Assembly: GCA_013146195.2 (NCBI GenBank)
Contig: CM028379.1
Span: 106,738,793-106,802,792 of the forward strand
Direction: 5' to 3'
From: Codonopsis lanceolata
Taxonomy: Eukaryota; Streptophyta; Magnoliopsida; Asterales; Campanulaceae
DNA: 64,000 bases
The translations under genes and the position numbers were made by a program. Within the stretch, counting starts at the first letter, position 1; each line of letters starts with the position of its first letter. Shown here in pieces: positions 11,232 to 23,823 of the stretch. Under the pieces are notes generated by a model, which was not told the origin of the DNA, ran no database searches, and saw nothing but the letters and a program-made list of their open reading frames with translations.

Positions 11232-12401
11232 TAGAGCTGTCAAAACGGGCATGCGGGGCGGGAAAGCCCGCGGGCCGAAAAAGCTCGCTGTGAAACGGGG
11301 CGGGGCGGGAAAGCCCGCGAATGTGACGGTCCTAAAAATTACTAGCCCAACCCGCCCCGCGTAGGGCCGCGGGCAAAACGGGCTAGCCCGCAAAAATTGG
11401 GTTTATTTAAATTATTATTTACTTATTATCAATTATTTGAATTTTCGACAAATAAACCATTAAATTCATAATACTTCAAATAACAAAATTACATATCCAT
11501 TAATATATTCAAAATACTTAAAATACTAAATAACTAAAAAAACAAAATAACAAAATTAGTAAATTACATATCCATAATCCATTAAATTCATATAAACATA
11601 TTGTTACTAGCTTGGGGGAGTCTTTGGGGGGTTTTGTTAGATTTAGGGAATTAAAAAAAAAACTTCTTTGGTGAACGAGAGATAATTATTTTAGAACGGA
11701 TAAAAAATAAAATAATGATTATTATTTGAAAACGATTAGATTAGAGTATATTGATGTTGTCAGCGAAAAATAAAAAGAGAGAGAGGGGGAAAGGACAAAA
11801 CGAACACTACGACTGTTTGTTTATAGAGAAAACGTGAGCAAAAGATCTTTTAATTCTGTCTTGCAGGCTTGCAGCTACTATTAGTTTATGTATTTATTCT
11901 ACTAAATTATCACACTTCAAAAATAAAATAAAAAAATACTATCATGTATAGATATAGTAATGTGATCATGGATGTACAGTGTTAGTACCTTCTGCATTTG
12001 AACATAACTTCGTAAACAAAATCTTTGTTTTATTTGTACATTATGTGTGTTGTATGTGTCTCAGTAATTGGATTTCGTTCTTGGGTTTTGGTAATATCTT
12101 ACGATCTGCAATCAGTCATTGCGTCCCTTTTGCTTTCTCTGTCTTTAAACATCACACGCACCAAGTACCAACCACGCACAACACATTTTGTGTGTGTTAT
12201 ATGAATGTTTTATATAATTAAGCCCAGAATATGCGGGCTGCCCGCTGCCCGCCCCGCGCCAACCCGAAAAGCCCGCGGCTCGCACGGGCAAAGCACAAAA
12301 AGCCCGCATCCTAACGGGTATTAAAAATACCAACCCAACCCGCCCCTAATAAGTGGCGGGGCGGGTATGCCCGCGGGCTTTTGCCCTATTTGACGGCTCT
12401 A
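11232..12401. mobile_element. Non-autonomous hAT element with GC-rich ends
   Basis: Terminal inverted repeats TAGAGCTGTCAAAACGGGC (left) and TAGAGCCGTCAAATAGGGC (right, reverse complement), flanked by 8-bp TSDs TTTTTTAA (11224-11231) and GTTTTTAA (12402-12409), seven of eight matching. Each end carries 100-170 bp of subterminal GCGGGC/GCCCGC repeats; the centre is AT-rich and has no transposase frame. The 1170 bp length and 8-bp TSD fit a hAT deletion derivative inserted in the B internal region. Confidence 0.85.
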
Positions 12402-12535
12402 GTTTTTAAGCAGATATGCAAATTAAATGCTCTGATGGTCGCACCTACTAGGTAGGCTGCCTACGTATCCCTTTCTCAGGAATCAGACCAATTGTAGTTC
12501 GGCCTCATGCAAACAAACAACAACAGCCACTAGGT

Positions 12536-13566
12536 GGGATGGGTGGTGCATTTTGCTAAACATAGGCAAAACAGGTGGGACCTCAGGTGCGTTTTGTCCA
12601 CCATAGGCAAAACGGGTGATACCTCGGGTGCGTTTCGCCCAACATAGGCAAAATGATGCAACCTTTAAAACGCGTTTCCCCTAGCATAGGGAAAACGATG
12701 CAACTTTTTAAAATGCGTTTCCCCCAGAATAGGGAAAACGATGCTACTTTTAAAACACGTTTCCCCCAGCATAAGGAAAACGATGCAACCTTTAAAACGC
12801 ATTTCTCCCAGCATAGGAAAAACGATGCAACTTTTTAAAACGCGTTTCCTCCAGCATGGGGAAAACGATGAAATCTTTAAAATGTGTTTCCCCCAGCATA
12901 GGGAAAACGATGCAACCTTTAAAAATGTGTCTCCCCCAGCATAGGGGAAACGATACAACTTTTAAAAACGCGTCTCCCCCAAGATAGGGAAAATGATGCA
13001 ACCTTTAAAATGCGTTTCCCCCAGCATAGGGAAAACGATGCAACTTTAAAAAATGTGTTTCCTCCAGCATAAGGAAAACGATGCAACCTTTAAAACGCGT
13101 TTCCCCTAGCATAGGAAAAACGATGCAACCTTTAAAAACACATTTCCCCCAGCATATGGGAAACTATGCAACTTTTAAAAACGCATCTCCCCCAGGATAG
13201 GGGAAACGATGCAACTTTTAAAAACGCATTTCCCCCAGCATAGGGAAAACGATACAACCTTTAAAATGTGTTTCCCCCAGCATAGGGAAAACGATGCAAC
13301 CTTTAAAAACGCATTTCCCCCAGCATAGGAGAAACGATGCAACTTTCAAAAATGCGTCTCCCCCAGCATAGGTTAAACGATGCAACTTTTAAAAACGCGT
13401 CTCCCCACCATAGGGGAAACAATGCAACTTTTAAAAACGCATCTCTCCCAGCATAGGGGAAACGATGCAACTTTTAAAAACGTGTCTCCCCCAGCATACG
13501 GGAAACGATGCAACTTTTAAAGCGTGTTTCCCCCAGCATAGGGAAAATGATGCAACCTTTAAAACA
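12536..13566. repeat. 43-44 bp minisatellite in element B
   Basis: About 22-23 copies of a unit reading CGATGCAACYTTTAAAA, then CGYRTTTCCCCCAGCATAGG, then GGAAAA. The first units near 12536-12650 are more divergent. It lies between the gag side and the 3' LTR on the element's minus strand, a place where Ogre/Tat elements often carry tandem repeats. Short ORFs cross it only because few stops arise from the unit. Confidence 0.93.
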
Positions 13567-15969
13567 CGAGGATGACGATAAGGTCAATAATATGTGGGAA
13601 ACGGGTTAAGATAAAATATAGTGGCACGAAACAATGTCGTTGAATTACTTACTCCATCACTTTACAATTTAGTTTACATGCACACTCTAGTTAATAATAC
13701 GTGTACACGATTGACTTTAAAAAAAACTAATTTTTCTTTTATAAACACACTGTATTTCTTGGCTAGTGACTCAAATGGCTGAGGTTGTTGTTTTTGTTGG
13801 GGTTTACTCAAAGCTTTGGCCATAATCGTAGGAGATGATATGTATATATGTTTGTTTGGTTTTTGGTATCTGGTAAATTTAATGGAGGGCTTCCGTTTCT
13901 TTCTTTTGACTTGATAACAAAATATCATGGTTTTGGCAAAGAAATTAAGGAGGGGTTTAAAAAATAGGGCCCATAGGACGAGATAATACGACGGTCAAGC
14001 AGCAAGATCTGATAGAACTTAGAGAAACCGGCACAACGCCAAAGCAAAACAAATGGTTTAACCTGGACAGAAATTGGTAGACAACCAGTCTAGCATCAAA
14101 AGGAAGGTAGGGGCAAAATGTATCCAAAATAAATCCACTCGGCTTGCAGAAATCATGAGGGACCCTATAGTAGTGTATCAATTATGCAACATGTTATGCA
14201 TGATAACCTTGGATTCAGATTTAGGCAAAATAAGTGATCCTGTCATCCAATTCTAAGAAGTTGTTGCCCAATAAGGCCGAGGCAGAACTTTCTCGGACGA
14301 TATTTGTTCCTAAAATGCCTTCTCTTTATACTAAGTCCAAGAATAACTTTCTTATCTTGCTTATAGCGGGACTCAGATTCTCAAAGTTTTCCTAGCCAGA
14401 GTATCTTTCGTTATGACCAATAACTCATGGCTCAGGGAACAGGAGATAAGAGACTACATGGACAAGATTCATGAGTTCGGTGGGAAAATCCCCAGGGTGA
14501 CTCAATCAACAAATCGTTCAAGATGGAAAAGAAAGCCCCTAGCATACTCAAGTGATACGTTTTATGGATATGAACAGAGAATAACCCCAAAAAGAAGTGT
14601 ATGAAGGGAAAGCCCCCTTTTTTCTTTTTTTTTCTTGAAGAGAAAATCAAAGACACATGACATGAGGACGACTTTGCTGAACAAGAAAAAGAGCCAGAAT
14701 TCAGAGTTCACTTTATTGCTGAGTATCACCAGGTTTGGTGGTTTATGGACCCTTCTTGGTAATTATCTTTTGATGTTTTTGTATGTTTTAGCAAGGAGTT
14801 TCATCTTTGACTTAGATCACGTTATGACCGATTGAAGCAGAGCTGTTGATCGCGACTGGTTCAAGGTGTACTATTTAAATGTTTGAGGATGGATTGGTTT
14901 TGAGATCTCTGGTTAGAAGGTCTTTTCATGGGATTGGTTTATGTTAAAAAAAACAATCAATAATATGATCGTTGGTTGGCTTTTCAGGCTGTGGGTTCTA
15001 GATGGATGATTGGCTTTTGGTTTTGAGTATGGTAGGCTTTTTGGATTTGGCTATGGCTTTGGCTTTAGGTATAGTTGGCCCTTTTTTTTTATCCACACTT
15101 GAAGAAGTATATATGTGTTGTTTTCCCAGATAAGCCTAGATTAGCTTAGGTAGGAGGGAGATAGACAAATGATGGAATTGCTCCATAGAGATTTCTTTTT
15201 TTTTTCTTATATTTTTTTCCTTTTTTTTCCTTCTCTGTTTGTTCTTTTTCTTTCCAAGAGCATCATCATAGCAGTTGGGGAATGTCATCTCTCCTTTTGG
15301 GACAAAAGAATAATCATTTTTGGTGGATACAAAAAAAACGACACAACCCCAGTTTTGGAAAGCTGGATCATGGGGATAGTTATTTGGCTGGGGATATTGG
15401 AAGGTCTTAGTTTCGGTAGGGATGGTGGAAAAAAGGGTTTCAGGTTTTCAGAGGGGTTTTGGTGTTTATGATAGGAAGCCTCAGTATGCTACTAACAGCT
15501 CGGCCGCAAAGGGTCGAAGGTGATTCCAATCAAGACGACATGTCTACTTTGGATTTCATATGTTCTTAATAGTTTTGCGGGTCCATATCTTCTGGATGAC
15601 TCATTAACAACTCGTGTAGATTTAGGTGTTTTTAAGTGAGATAATTTATCATCTTTGAGAAAAAAACCTTTCCATGGATACTCATAAATAGGTGATCTCT
15701 AAAGAAAAAGATATGTATGAAGAAAATCTACGAAAACTGATGCTGAGTTAAAAAAAGTTGCTTCCTGAAGATTTTATTTGGAGGTTCAAAGGAAAAAGGG
15801 TTTCTGGAGGTGTATACAAAAGGGTATTCCAGGGTTCTATGAGTCTCAAAATTTTCCCTTGTCCTTCCCTGAGTGGCCAACAACTTCTTGTACTAACGTT
15901 CTGCCTTATCCAAATTCTTTCTCAATATTGTTCCTTGGGCAATGCTTGATCACTTTTTATCAGAATCAA
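13567..15969 (-). mobile_element. Degenerate internal region of element B
   Basis: No domain was recognised on either strand. One block at about 14390-14450 resembles 21118-21170 of the A element (both around ATGGYTCAGG), so it corresponds to the post-gag region. Reverse transcriptase, RNase H and integrase are absent. It includes homopolymer-rich stretches at 14615-14640 and 15185-15260. Confidence 0.55.
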
Positions 15970-17716
15970 TCATGGGTGCGACTTCTCAATGATTTTATCA
16001 TCGATAAGGTCTTGGATATCATTCCTGAGTGAGAAGCATTTGTCGGTGATATGACCACTGGATTGGTGGTATTCACAATACTTGTTGTGGTTCCATTTGT
16101 CGGGTAATGGGTTTGGAGGTTTGTAGTTTTCAAGGGGCTTAAGGACTTCTTGTGCTATTAACCCTTGCAGTATTAGTGACATTGGAACATGCAATTCATC
16201 TCAATGCCTTCTGTCTCCTTTGTAAGGTCCTATGCAGCTTCTGTTAGTACCACTACTTCCCTTAACAAAATTAGCAGACTTATTTGTCCCATATGACCAT
16301 GGCACACTACTATACTTTTCAGTCGGGATTCTTTCAATAACGTTGACTTCTTCCGTAGATGTTTCCTCTGATTCAGAGTAGTAGAATGAACTTGGTGGTG
16401 TATCAATTTCTAGGAACCCTGTACGAATTTCTTCATCGATATGATTTCCTATTTCAACAATGGCATTGAAATCACCGTAGGGAAGATACCTCAAGCGTCC
16501 AACATAAATTGGCTTAAGGTTTTTTATAAACAATCGGGTTGATTCAGATGGATCAGGTATGTCTAAAGTTTGGGTAACTTTCTTCTTCCACCTGGTTGCA
16601 AAGTCTGCAAAGGTTTCTTTTTCCTTTTGGGTGCATGCCTCAAGTTACCTTTTATTCTCAGTTTTTACAATTCTTCGGCCATTTGATCCCAAGTAGCAAC
16701 CATACGGTTATCTGCTAACATGAGAAGGTCAGATGGAAATTGGAAGCTATAGCCTCGAAGCTAGCTCCCCTTGACTACATAGCGGTAGTGTAAGATTTTA
16801 AGTGGGAGATAGGGCATCCAGTCCCATCAAATTTCTCTATGTCAGACATTTTAAATTTTGAGGGCAATATAACTAAGGGTTGTAGCGTTAATGCCTGCGT
16901 GGAAAATTCCCCTTTGTTCAAGACCTTGAGCATCATTATCTTAAGGTTCTCTATAACTGAGGGTTGTAGCGTTAATGCCTGCATGGAAAATTCCTTAGTG
17001 AGGTATTTGGTAGGGATTCTGAGGAGGTAGGTTATTAGTGGTTTTAGTCTGACCAGGATCATTGAAAGGTAAATAATTCGTTATTTGTCCTAGCAGGGTA
17101 TAGCTTCTGGGGTCCATATATGAGCTACTTTGGAATGGTTAGTGATGGGAAATATGAGGCCACTTGGATTTTTGGGTATATAGGTGTTTGGGAAAGGATA
17201 TGGTGGGTTTGGCAAGAAAGGGTTTAAATTTTGGTAATAAGTATTTGGTGAGAAATTGGTGATTGGGGCGCTGGAGGTTGGTGGAAGGTTAGTGTTTGGC
17301 TGAGGGTTTGGGTTTATTGGAGCATGAGAAGTAGATGCTTCTTGAGGGGTTGCAGGGAAAATGATTCCCTCAACACTGGGCCTTGGACCTTGCATGAGGT
17401 TTCCCACCTAGCTCAATAAACGATCAACCTGTGCACCCAAATTTTAATCGAACCATTGCTGCATAGCCGGAGTTGGAGCATACCCTGGAGCGCTTGTATC
17501 AGTACCCACTGTAGACTGCTCATTCTCGGTGGCCATTCTGCCCAGATCTGTACTTTCTGAACTGATTTTGATATCTTTTGATCCGACTCTGACACTTTCT
17601 GATCTGACCCATATGCATGTATCCCTTATCAACCGACCGGTGCTATCTCTTCCTTTCCAAATTTGGGCCAGGTTTCTGAGGAAAAGGGTTAAAGGTATCA
17701 AAAGGGAAGGTTCCAA
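15970..17716 (-). pseudogene. gag of element B, broken
   Basis: On the minus strand the region starts with a frame containing WKGRDSTGRLIR (about 17660-17620), matching the A element at about 22300-22265. It continues through a Pro/Asn-rich stretch (17407-17090), a capsid-like part with FDGTG near 16830 and LFIKNLKPIYVGRL (about 16535-16490), and ends in a zinc-knuckle-like YCEYHQSSGHITDKC (about 16080-16035). This CxxH...GHxxxxC form is typical of Ty3/gypsy Ogre/Tat gag. At least three frame changes or stops separate the pieces, so no full gag can be made. Gag forms the particle that packages element RNA. Confidence 0.75.
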
Positions 17717-17754
17717 GCTTTTGGTTCTGAGTACAGTGTGTCTTTATTATTATA

Positions 17755-17757
<3 letters not shown>

Positions 17758-17798
<41 letters not shown>
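17758..17798. repeat. (TTA)n microsatellite
   Basis: About 41 bp of TTA units just upstream of gag in the B leader. Confidence 0.92.
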
Positions 17799-17800
<2 letters not shown>

Positions 17801-18660
17801 TTTTCCCTAAGATTGATCAGACAAGCACCTGCTTTGTTTTGACAGTCTCGAGACTTTTCCTGGAATAATGGATTCTTTCTCCGTTGTATAACACCTTCGT
17901 ATTCCACCTGTCTTTCGACTCTCCAAGATCGGACTGATATCAGGCGAAGGGCCTATACTCTTTCTGGGATCCACCATTTGAATGGTCTAGGTCGAGCATC
18001 ATAAAAATCATTGGTCAGCCCCTATGCATATATCTTTATTTTTTTTTTCTTTTTGCAACAGGAATTGGTCAATAATTTAGAGATATAAAAACTGATCGGT
18101 CCATGAAGTGTCCTGCGAATCTATATGTATTTAACGTTGGCTGATGCAGGGGGTAGGTTGGCCATGGTGTAGGGTAGTAGTTCGAAATATTTCTATGGCG
18201 CGAGTAAGCGTGACGACCATTCAGATCAATAAATAGAAAGAAAAGCGGGGAATCTATCTGTTCCTATTAATTACATTTGGTCCTAATCCCCAAAATAAAA
18301 TGATAGAATAAAAGATATTTACATATTTTTCGAGGAATAATAAATAAAGCAGAGCAAAATAAAATGAAGCGATAATATTTTTTTGTTATACTGCCCGAAA
18401 TTTTATATTTATGTTCCTCTTTTTTTTTTTGATTCGCAACAATACCCGGAACGAAGCTGCTGCAAGTTTTCACAGTTATTTGCACAAATATATATACAGA
18501 TATATAAAAATGCAATATTTAAACTGTTAAATAAATATAATAAGCATATTTAGCCAAAAAAAAACAAAAGAAAAACTTGTTTTTTTTCCTCTTTTTTTTT
18601 TTTTTTTGAAAAATGAGTAGCCCTCCGTTTTTATTTTATTTAAAATAAAAACAACGTTAT
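17799..18660 (-). mobile_element. Untranslated leader of element B
   Basis: Lies between primer-binding site and gag. It shares blocks with the A leader: AGTGTCCT at 18109/22718 and GGCTGATGCAGGGGGTAGG at 18139/22747. No coding frame was recognised. Confidence 0.65.
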
Positions 18661-18675
18661 CAGCAGAGTCGCCAC
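18661..18675 (-). other. Primer-binding site of element B
   Basis: GTGGCGACTCTGCTG on the minus strand, directly after the LTR terminus TCACA. It is the tRNA-Arg-type site of Ogre/Tat elements. Confidence 0.8.
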
Positions 18676-20053
18676 TGTGAGTGCCCCGATTTTCGACCTT
18701 TCCCCCGCTGCGTGAGAAGTAGGTGGTTTCAAAACCTTTAAGGCGCGTGGAATATGCCCGGCCTCAATTATTGACTCAAAAACAAAGAAAACAAAGAAAA
18801 ACAAAGAAAAAACAAAGAAAAACAAAAAATAACCAGATTTGCAAAGGGTTTGGAGGCTAAGTTACGATGTGGAAAGGGGTTAGGCACCCAACTCACCCTT
18901 TCGGTCTCAAAATAGTTTTTGGGCTAAATACGTTTTTTTTATATTTATTTTAACAACTGAAATAAAGTATTTAAAATATAGATATGTATATTTATAAGGA
19001 AATTATTATAAACTTACAACAACCTCCTTCCTGGAGTTACAAATACATTTATAAATATTTGGTCGTAATAATGACTCTTTTTAGTGTTATTTTCTATAGA
19101 ATTTTGAGCAGCATAACTGCTTATTTTTCTTACATTTTACTAGTCTAAATAACACTTTTAATAAATAAAAACTTTAATAAGCCTACCTCTTGAAGCATGA
19201 AGGTTTTATCTTGTACCAACTAGCTTCTAGCAGTATCCTAGGGGGCACTCGCTCTGTCCTTCAGAGAGAGTGAGTCTTTTTGTTGATGCTTTGCTATTGT
19301 GGGGATTCGGGCCGAGTGACTGCTCCTTTTGGTTACTTTTCGCCTCGGGATCCGGGTGGCACAACTGCTTGCTTTTGCTGCTTTTTTTTTTGCTTGCTGG
19401 TGTCGGAAATCGGGCAGAGCAACTACTCGTTTTTTGTTGATTTGACGTCTAAATTCGGGCAGAGCAACTACTCCTTTTGGGATTTTTGGACCGGTGGAAT
19501 ATGGCGGAATCCTAGCAGGACAACTAGGTTTCACTTTAACCGGTGAGTTTTAGTGTTTGGGGGAGATTTGGCGGAGCGTCGGGGCTAGAGGGAAAAATTC
19601 TCTCGGCGTTCTCTCAAACTATGCGGTGAACTCACTGCGTACTATGTTTTTCAGTGTGTGCGTTCTGTGTGAATTCTGAAAGCCGGGGCCTCTTATTTAT
19701 AGGTTGGGAGTGAGGCTTTCTTTGCCATTAAGTTTTACATGTTGTGCTTCATCGGCTTGTACCGTGTGCTGAGAAGATTGTACCAAAAGAAAATTGCTAC
19801 AGTGCTGGAAGCTCTATTGGGCACTGCCCATAGGGGATGTGGGCGATGCGCCCAAGGTGGTGGCTGTGGGCGGCACCCAGGGCCATTTTTCTCTTGATTT
19901 TCGGCACTTAGGCCCTCTGTATTTCACTATTCATGCATCCTACTTTTTCTTTTGCATTTTCAACCATGTAATTTGACATTTGTTAGCTTTTTAACAAGTC
20001 TTGATATTTTATGTCATGTTACATATCAGCGGTACGAAATTGGGGTGTCTACA
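18676..20053 (-). repeat. Family B 5' LTR
   Basis: Pairs with 9650-11030, with the same termini and length to within a few bases. TATA (TATAAATAAG on minus) lies at about 19691-19701. Differences from its partner include indels of an A-rich (ACAAAGAAA) tract at 18780-18830. Its outer flank is the TSD AGTGG and the rest of the interrupted A LTR. Confidence 0.9.
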
Positions 20054-20263
20054 AGTGGCTCTGCCAGGGTGTTTTGGCCAAGTTGGTTATTTCAGTAAGG
20101 CCCTTCTATTATGTTTTGTTATGTTTGTATTCAACACCCGTTAAGTTCAGTTAACTAAAACACTAACGGAAAGTAACATTTGTTTGTCCAACAAATTTAT
20201 AAAATATATGTTATCATCATTATAGGATGTTATATCGTAGGGGTACAAAATTGGGGTGTCTAC
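20054..20263 (-). repeat. Family A LTR, right part (after the B insertion)
   Basis: The first five bases AGTGG are the TSD copy. The rest matches the 5' end of A LTRs (24505-24711), ending in GGGGTGTCTAC; the last A of the usual ACA is G here or missing. With 8400-9649 it forms one LTR of about 1455 bp. Confidence 0.88.
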
Positions 20264-20990
20264 GGCGCAATTTATGTTTTACTGGCTTAACATCACGGTA
20301 TGTCGGAATTCGGTGCTCTATTATGGCTGGATCCAATCCAGGCATGTCTTCGTAAGACCATGCAAACACATCTACGAATTCTGTCAGTAAATTGATCAAT
20401 GATGTTCTATCATTTCCTTGCAGATAACTGTGTATTCTGAGTTCTCTGATTTCATTGTTCAGTCCTAGATTGATGACAGACAAGTCTTCTTCTGTTGCTA
20501 CTAATCTATGTTTTCCTTATCGCTTGACCAACTTGGTAAGCTCGATTAGGTATTCTTTATCTTTTTGGTGCACTTTGTTAAGTAATTCATTATTAACTGG
20601 TTCAATTATGTTTTTATTTTGTTCAGTTAATTCATCTTTTAACAAATTGGCAACCAAGGAGTACATGCAAACACTGAGTCTTTCATTAAAAGAGGGGGTT
20701 ACATGGTTGGCTATTTTATCAAGGTCTTCGGAGGTAAGGTCTTTGATATTGGAATCAGGTAGCGGGCTGGTAGGTGACCGGTCCGTGCCATAAGGGATAT
20801 GAGGGGGTATAGTGTATCCAAATCGATCAACTAGGTCTACAGCTATTAAGAGAGGTCCAGTGGAGGTGTACCTATTCTGCAATGGACTATCTATGATAGC
20901 CACAAATTCCGCTGGTGGTTTAACATAGTCAGTTCTTCCGTCGATCATTTCCAGGAAGTTGTCTCCCATGAAGTCATTGTCAAGCAATGC
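20264..20990 (-). pseudogene. Family A pol fragment ending at the start of reverse transcriptase
   Basis: The minus-strand frame reads through a linker (LTSEDLDKIANHV) and, after a stop near 20517, into DVFAWSYEDMPGLDP and KPVKHKLRR. This is the block that precedes the reverse transcriptase core in plant Ty3/gypsy pol. The frame then runs into the LTR: the joint at 20263/20264 lies at the LTR terminus, so all of reverse transcriptase, RNase H, integrase and the 3' region are deleted up to the LTR edge. Confidence 0.78.
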
Positions 20991-22318
20991 TAGAGCATAA
21001 CCATCCTGATCTATGGTCTAAGTATTTTCAACTGTCGCTATTTTGTATGTAGGGTTACGAGGTTCAAGGACCACTTTTCTCGTTTTACTTGTAATGAGAC
21101 TCACATCTTCGAATATTTCCTAACCAGGCTGTTTCTCGTCGTTATGGTCAACCCATGGTTCAGGAAATATGAGGTAGGTGATTGCTTCTCCTTTCCTGAC
21201 AAAATATTCATTCAGGGTTTTTCTATATAGTCATAAGGGAGGGTCTCTGTAGGGCCGCTTTTCACGTTGCAATCCAAGTTTGTTTCTTTTACAGGTAGAG
21301 GGACAACAATATAAGGCGAAGGTTCTTTATTATTTCTACATTAATCACATAGATAGTTTTGTCTGATGGCATGTCTGAGCAAGTAGCATCTGTCAGTGAG
21401 GTGTCCATGGCAGTGATGGTATTCATAATACTGGGTGTGATTCCATGTGTTGGGTAATGGGCTTGAGGGTTTATTTGGTTGTTGAGTAATATAATTGTGT
21501 TTCCCTCTTTTGTCTTTAACTGGAGCAGTGTTGTGCAAGAGACACATAATATGTGTTTCCATTTGAGGGTTCTGGACCATTTTGGGAGCCTCGTGTATAG
21601 ATGTTATTCTGGTTATCCCTGTTGGGATTTGGGGGAACATTTGTTGGGTGAAGGATGTTGCAGGATCATGAGTGAAGTAACTCTTTGGGTTATTCGTGAG
21701 GGATGTTCTTTGGTGACATGTATCGGGGTAAGAGAGTGTTAGGTCGGTGTTTGGAGGTATGATACTTTGTGAAGGAGAATTGTAAGTGTTTTGATTTGGA
21801 ATGATAATGTCTTGGGTGAAGGGGTTAGTGTTTGGGTGAGGAGAACAATCATCAAATATGTTGGTGTTTTGAAGGAAGGCCTTTTCTGTGGGAAAACTGA
21901 ATTTTAGGAGAGCAAAGGAATTGTTAGCTGAGAATTATAAATTTTTGATCCGCTGAGAAAACTAGGTGAAGATTTTTACTAAACCTTCCAACAGATTTCC
22001 GACCATTTGGTTCGTTACCCTTTCTATATGGGTATCCAATTCTCACTTTAGCCAATCCTAGAATTTAGGACGTGGGGCATATCTGGGAGCTTCTATTTTG
22101 TTGCCAATAATAGTCTGTTCATCTTCGACAGTCATTCTACTTAAATCTATCTGTTCAGAACTGATCTATGTATTCAAACTCAAATCTATATTGTATGAAC
22201 TATCATATGTAGTCAAACCCAAATCTGTACTGTATGAACTGCCTTCTGTATTTGAACTCAACTCTCTTATCAAACGACCAGTATTGTCTCTTCCCTTCCA
22301 GGTTCGGGCCATGTTTTT
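20991..22318 (-). pseudogene. Family A gag and protease-side region, broken
   Basis: The minus strand begins with MARTWKGRDNTGRLIRE (about 22311-22260), then imperfect repeats of a Ser-Tyr/Asp-Leu motif, several stops, and a zinc-knuckle-like YYEYHHCHGHLTDRC near 21420-21375. It parallels gag of element B in order and motif. The 20991-21340 part has only short frames; a protease active site was not identified. Confidence 0.72.
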
Positions 22319-23271
22319 GAGGAAAATGGGTCGAAGAAGGTATGGCTCAAAGGCTTGGCTTGAAAGGTATAGTGTGCATTTTTTTTATTAATGAACTTTT
22401 TTTTGTTGTATTTCTTAAAGCTGGTCGGATAAGCATAACTTTGTTTGACTCTCTTTATTAGGTACTGGAACAGTGAATTCTTTCTTCAGAATATAAAATA
22501 TTTGTATTCCACCTGCCTTTCGACCTCCCAAGATCAAACAAATCTTGGGCGAAGGGCCTATATTCTTTCCGCGATCCACCATTCATATCGTTCTAGTGAG
22601 ATACCGTCAAATTCATTGATCATTCCCAATGTATTTTGTTTTAATCAAAAAAAAATATTTTTGCCACTGTGATTGATCATTAACTTTTGGGTATAAAAAC
22701 CGACCGATCAATGTAGTGTCCTAGAAGATATACATGCAATTAACGTGGCTGATGCAGGGGGTAGGCTGGCTTTGGTGTAGGGGTAGCAATTCGAAATATC
22801 TCTACGTGAGTGCACGTGTGTGAGTCAGCTAGGAAAGTTGGAAACTTTTTACAGTAATATAAAGTAGTAAAAATATATGTCTTTTTTGTTTTTTTGTAGA
22901 TTTTCTCAGCTGATTAGTTTGTAATTCACATAAGGGACAGAGCGATCGCGCGAGACGGTCATTCAATCACATCAATAAATAGAAATAAAAGTGGGAAAAC
23001 GATTTGTTCCTATTTATTACATGTTTGTCATAATCCCCCAAAAAAATTGACAAAATAAAATAATATTTACATGTAGAGATTTTCGTCAACAAAAATATAA
23101 ATTACAAATATCAATTGCTAAAAGGAAATAGAAATAATAACATAGCATGTATGTATTGTATTATCTAGACTATGTGTAGAAGCATGTCAAGTATGTAATT
23201 ACATTTATCAACCCAAAAAAATGGAGTCTAGCCCTCTTTTGTTTTTGTGTGTTTTTTTTAAACAACATCCA
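22319..23271 (-). mobile_element. Untranslated leader of family A element
   Basis: Lies between gag and the primer-binding site. It shares GGCTGATGCAGGGGGTAGG with the B leader and GGAGTCTAGCCCTC with 8344-8357. No gene was recognised. Confidence 0.65.
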
Positions 23272-23286
23272 CAGCAGAGTCGCCAC
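23272..23286 (-). other. Primer-binding site of family A element
   Basis: GTGGCGACTCTGCTG on the minus strand, immediately after the LTR. Confidence 0.8.
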
Positions 23287-23743
23287 TATCAAAACCCCTG
23301 TTTTGCGACCACCCCTCACGTGAAAGCGAGTTGTTTTGGAAACATCAGAGCGCGGCCTTGTCGTAGACTCTAAAAATGTGTGTACAGAGTTGTCACATCT
23401 ATTTTAAGGTTAAACAGAGAAAAACTGTATGTTACCAGAAAATGTGTAGGTTTTGGGGTTAAGTTACAAATTGAGAAGTGGTTAAGTACACAACTCGTCA
23501 CTTCGGTCTCATTTTAGGGTTTTAATAAAATAACATGTTTTTAAATGTATTTAGTCTAGAAAAGGTATTTTATATATATAACAGTGCTTTGTTTTAATGT
23601 TATTTGGGCATAATAACGACTATTATTGCATTTACATAAATATAATCTTTTACTTTCTAATATATTAACGCTACGAGGATATATTATAAATTTAACTATT
23701 TATATTTACATCTATTTATAAACATGCATAACTACTTTATTTA

Positions 23744-23823
<80 letters not shown>

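Larger units (their letters stand above)
9650..20053 (-). mobile_element. Family B Ogre/Tat-like LTR retrotransposon, complete but defective
   Basis: Two LTRs (9650-11030 and 18676-20053), a primer-binding site next to the right LTR, a polypurine tract next to the left one, and TSDs AGCGG (9645-9649) and AGTGG (20054-20058) differing by one base. On the minus strand the order is LTR, primer site, leader, gag, degenerate region, minisatellite, hAT insertion, tract, LTR. No reverse transcriptase, RNase H or integrase frame was found, so it lacks most of pol. The LTRs differ by many substitutions and small indels, indicating an old insertion. It sits inside a family A LTR. Confidence 0.9.
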
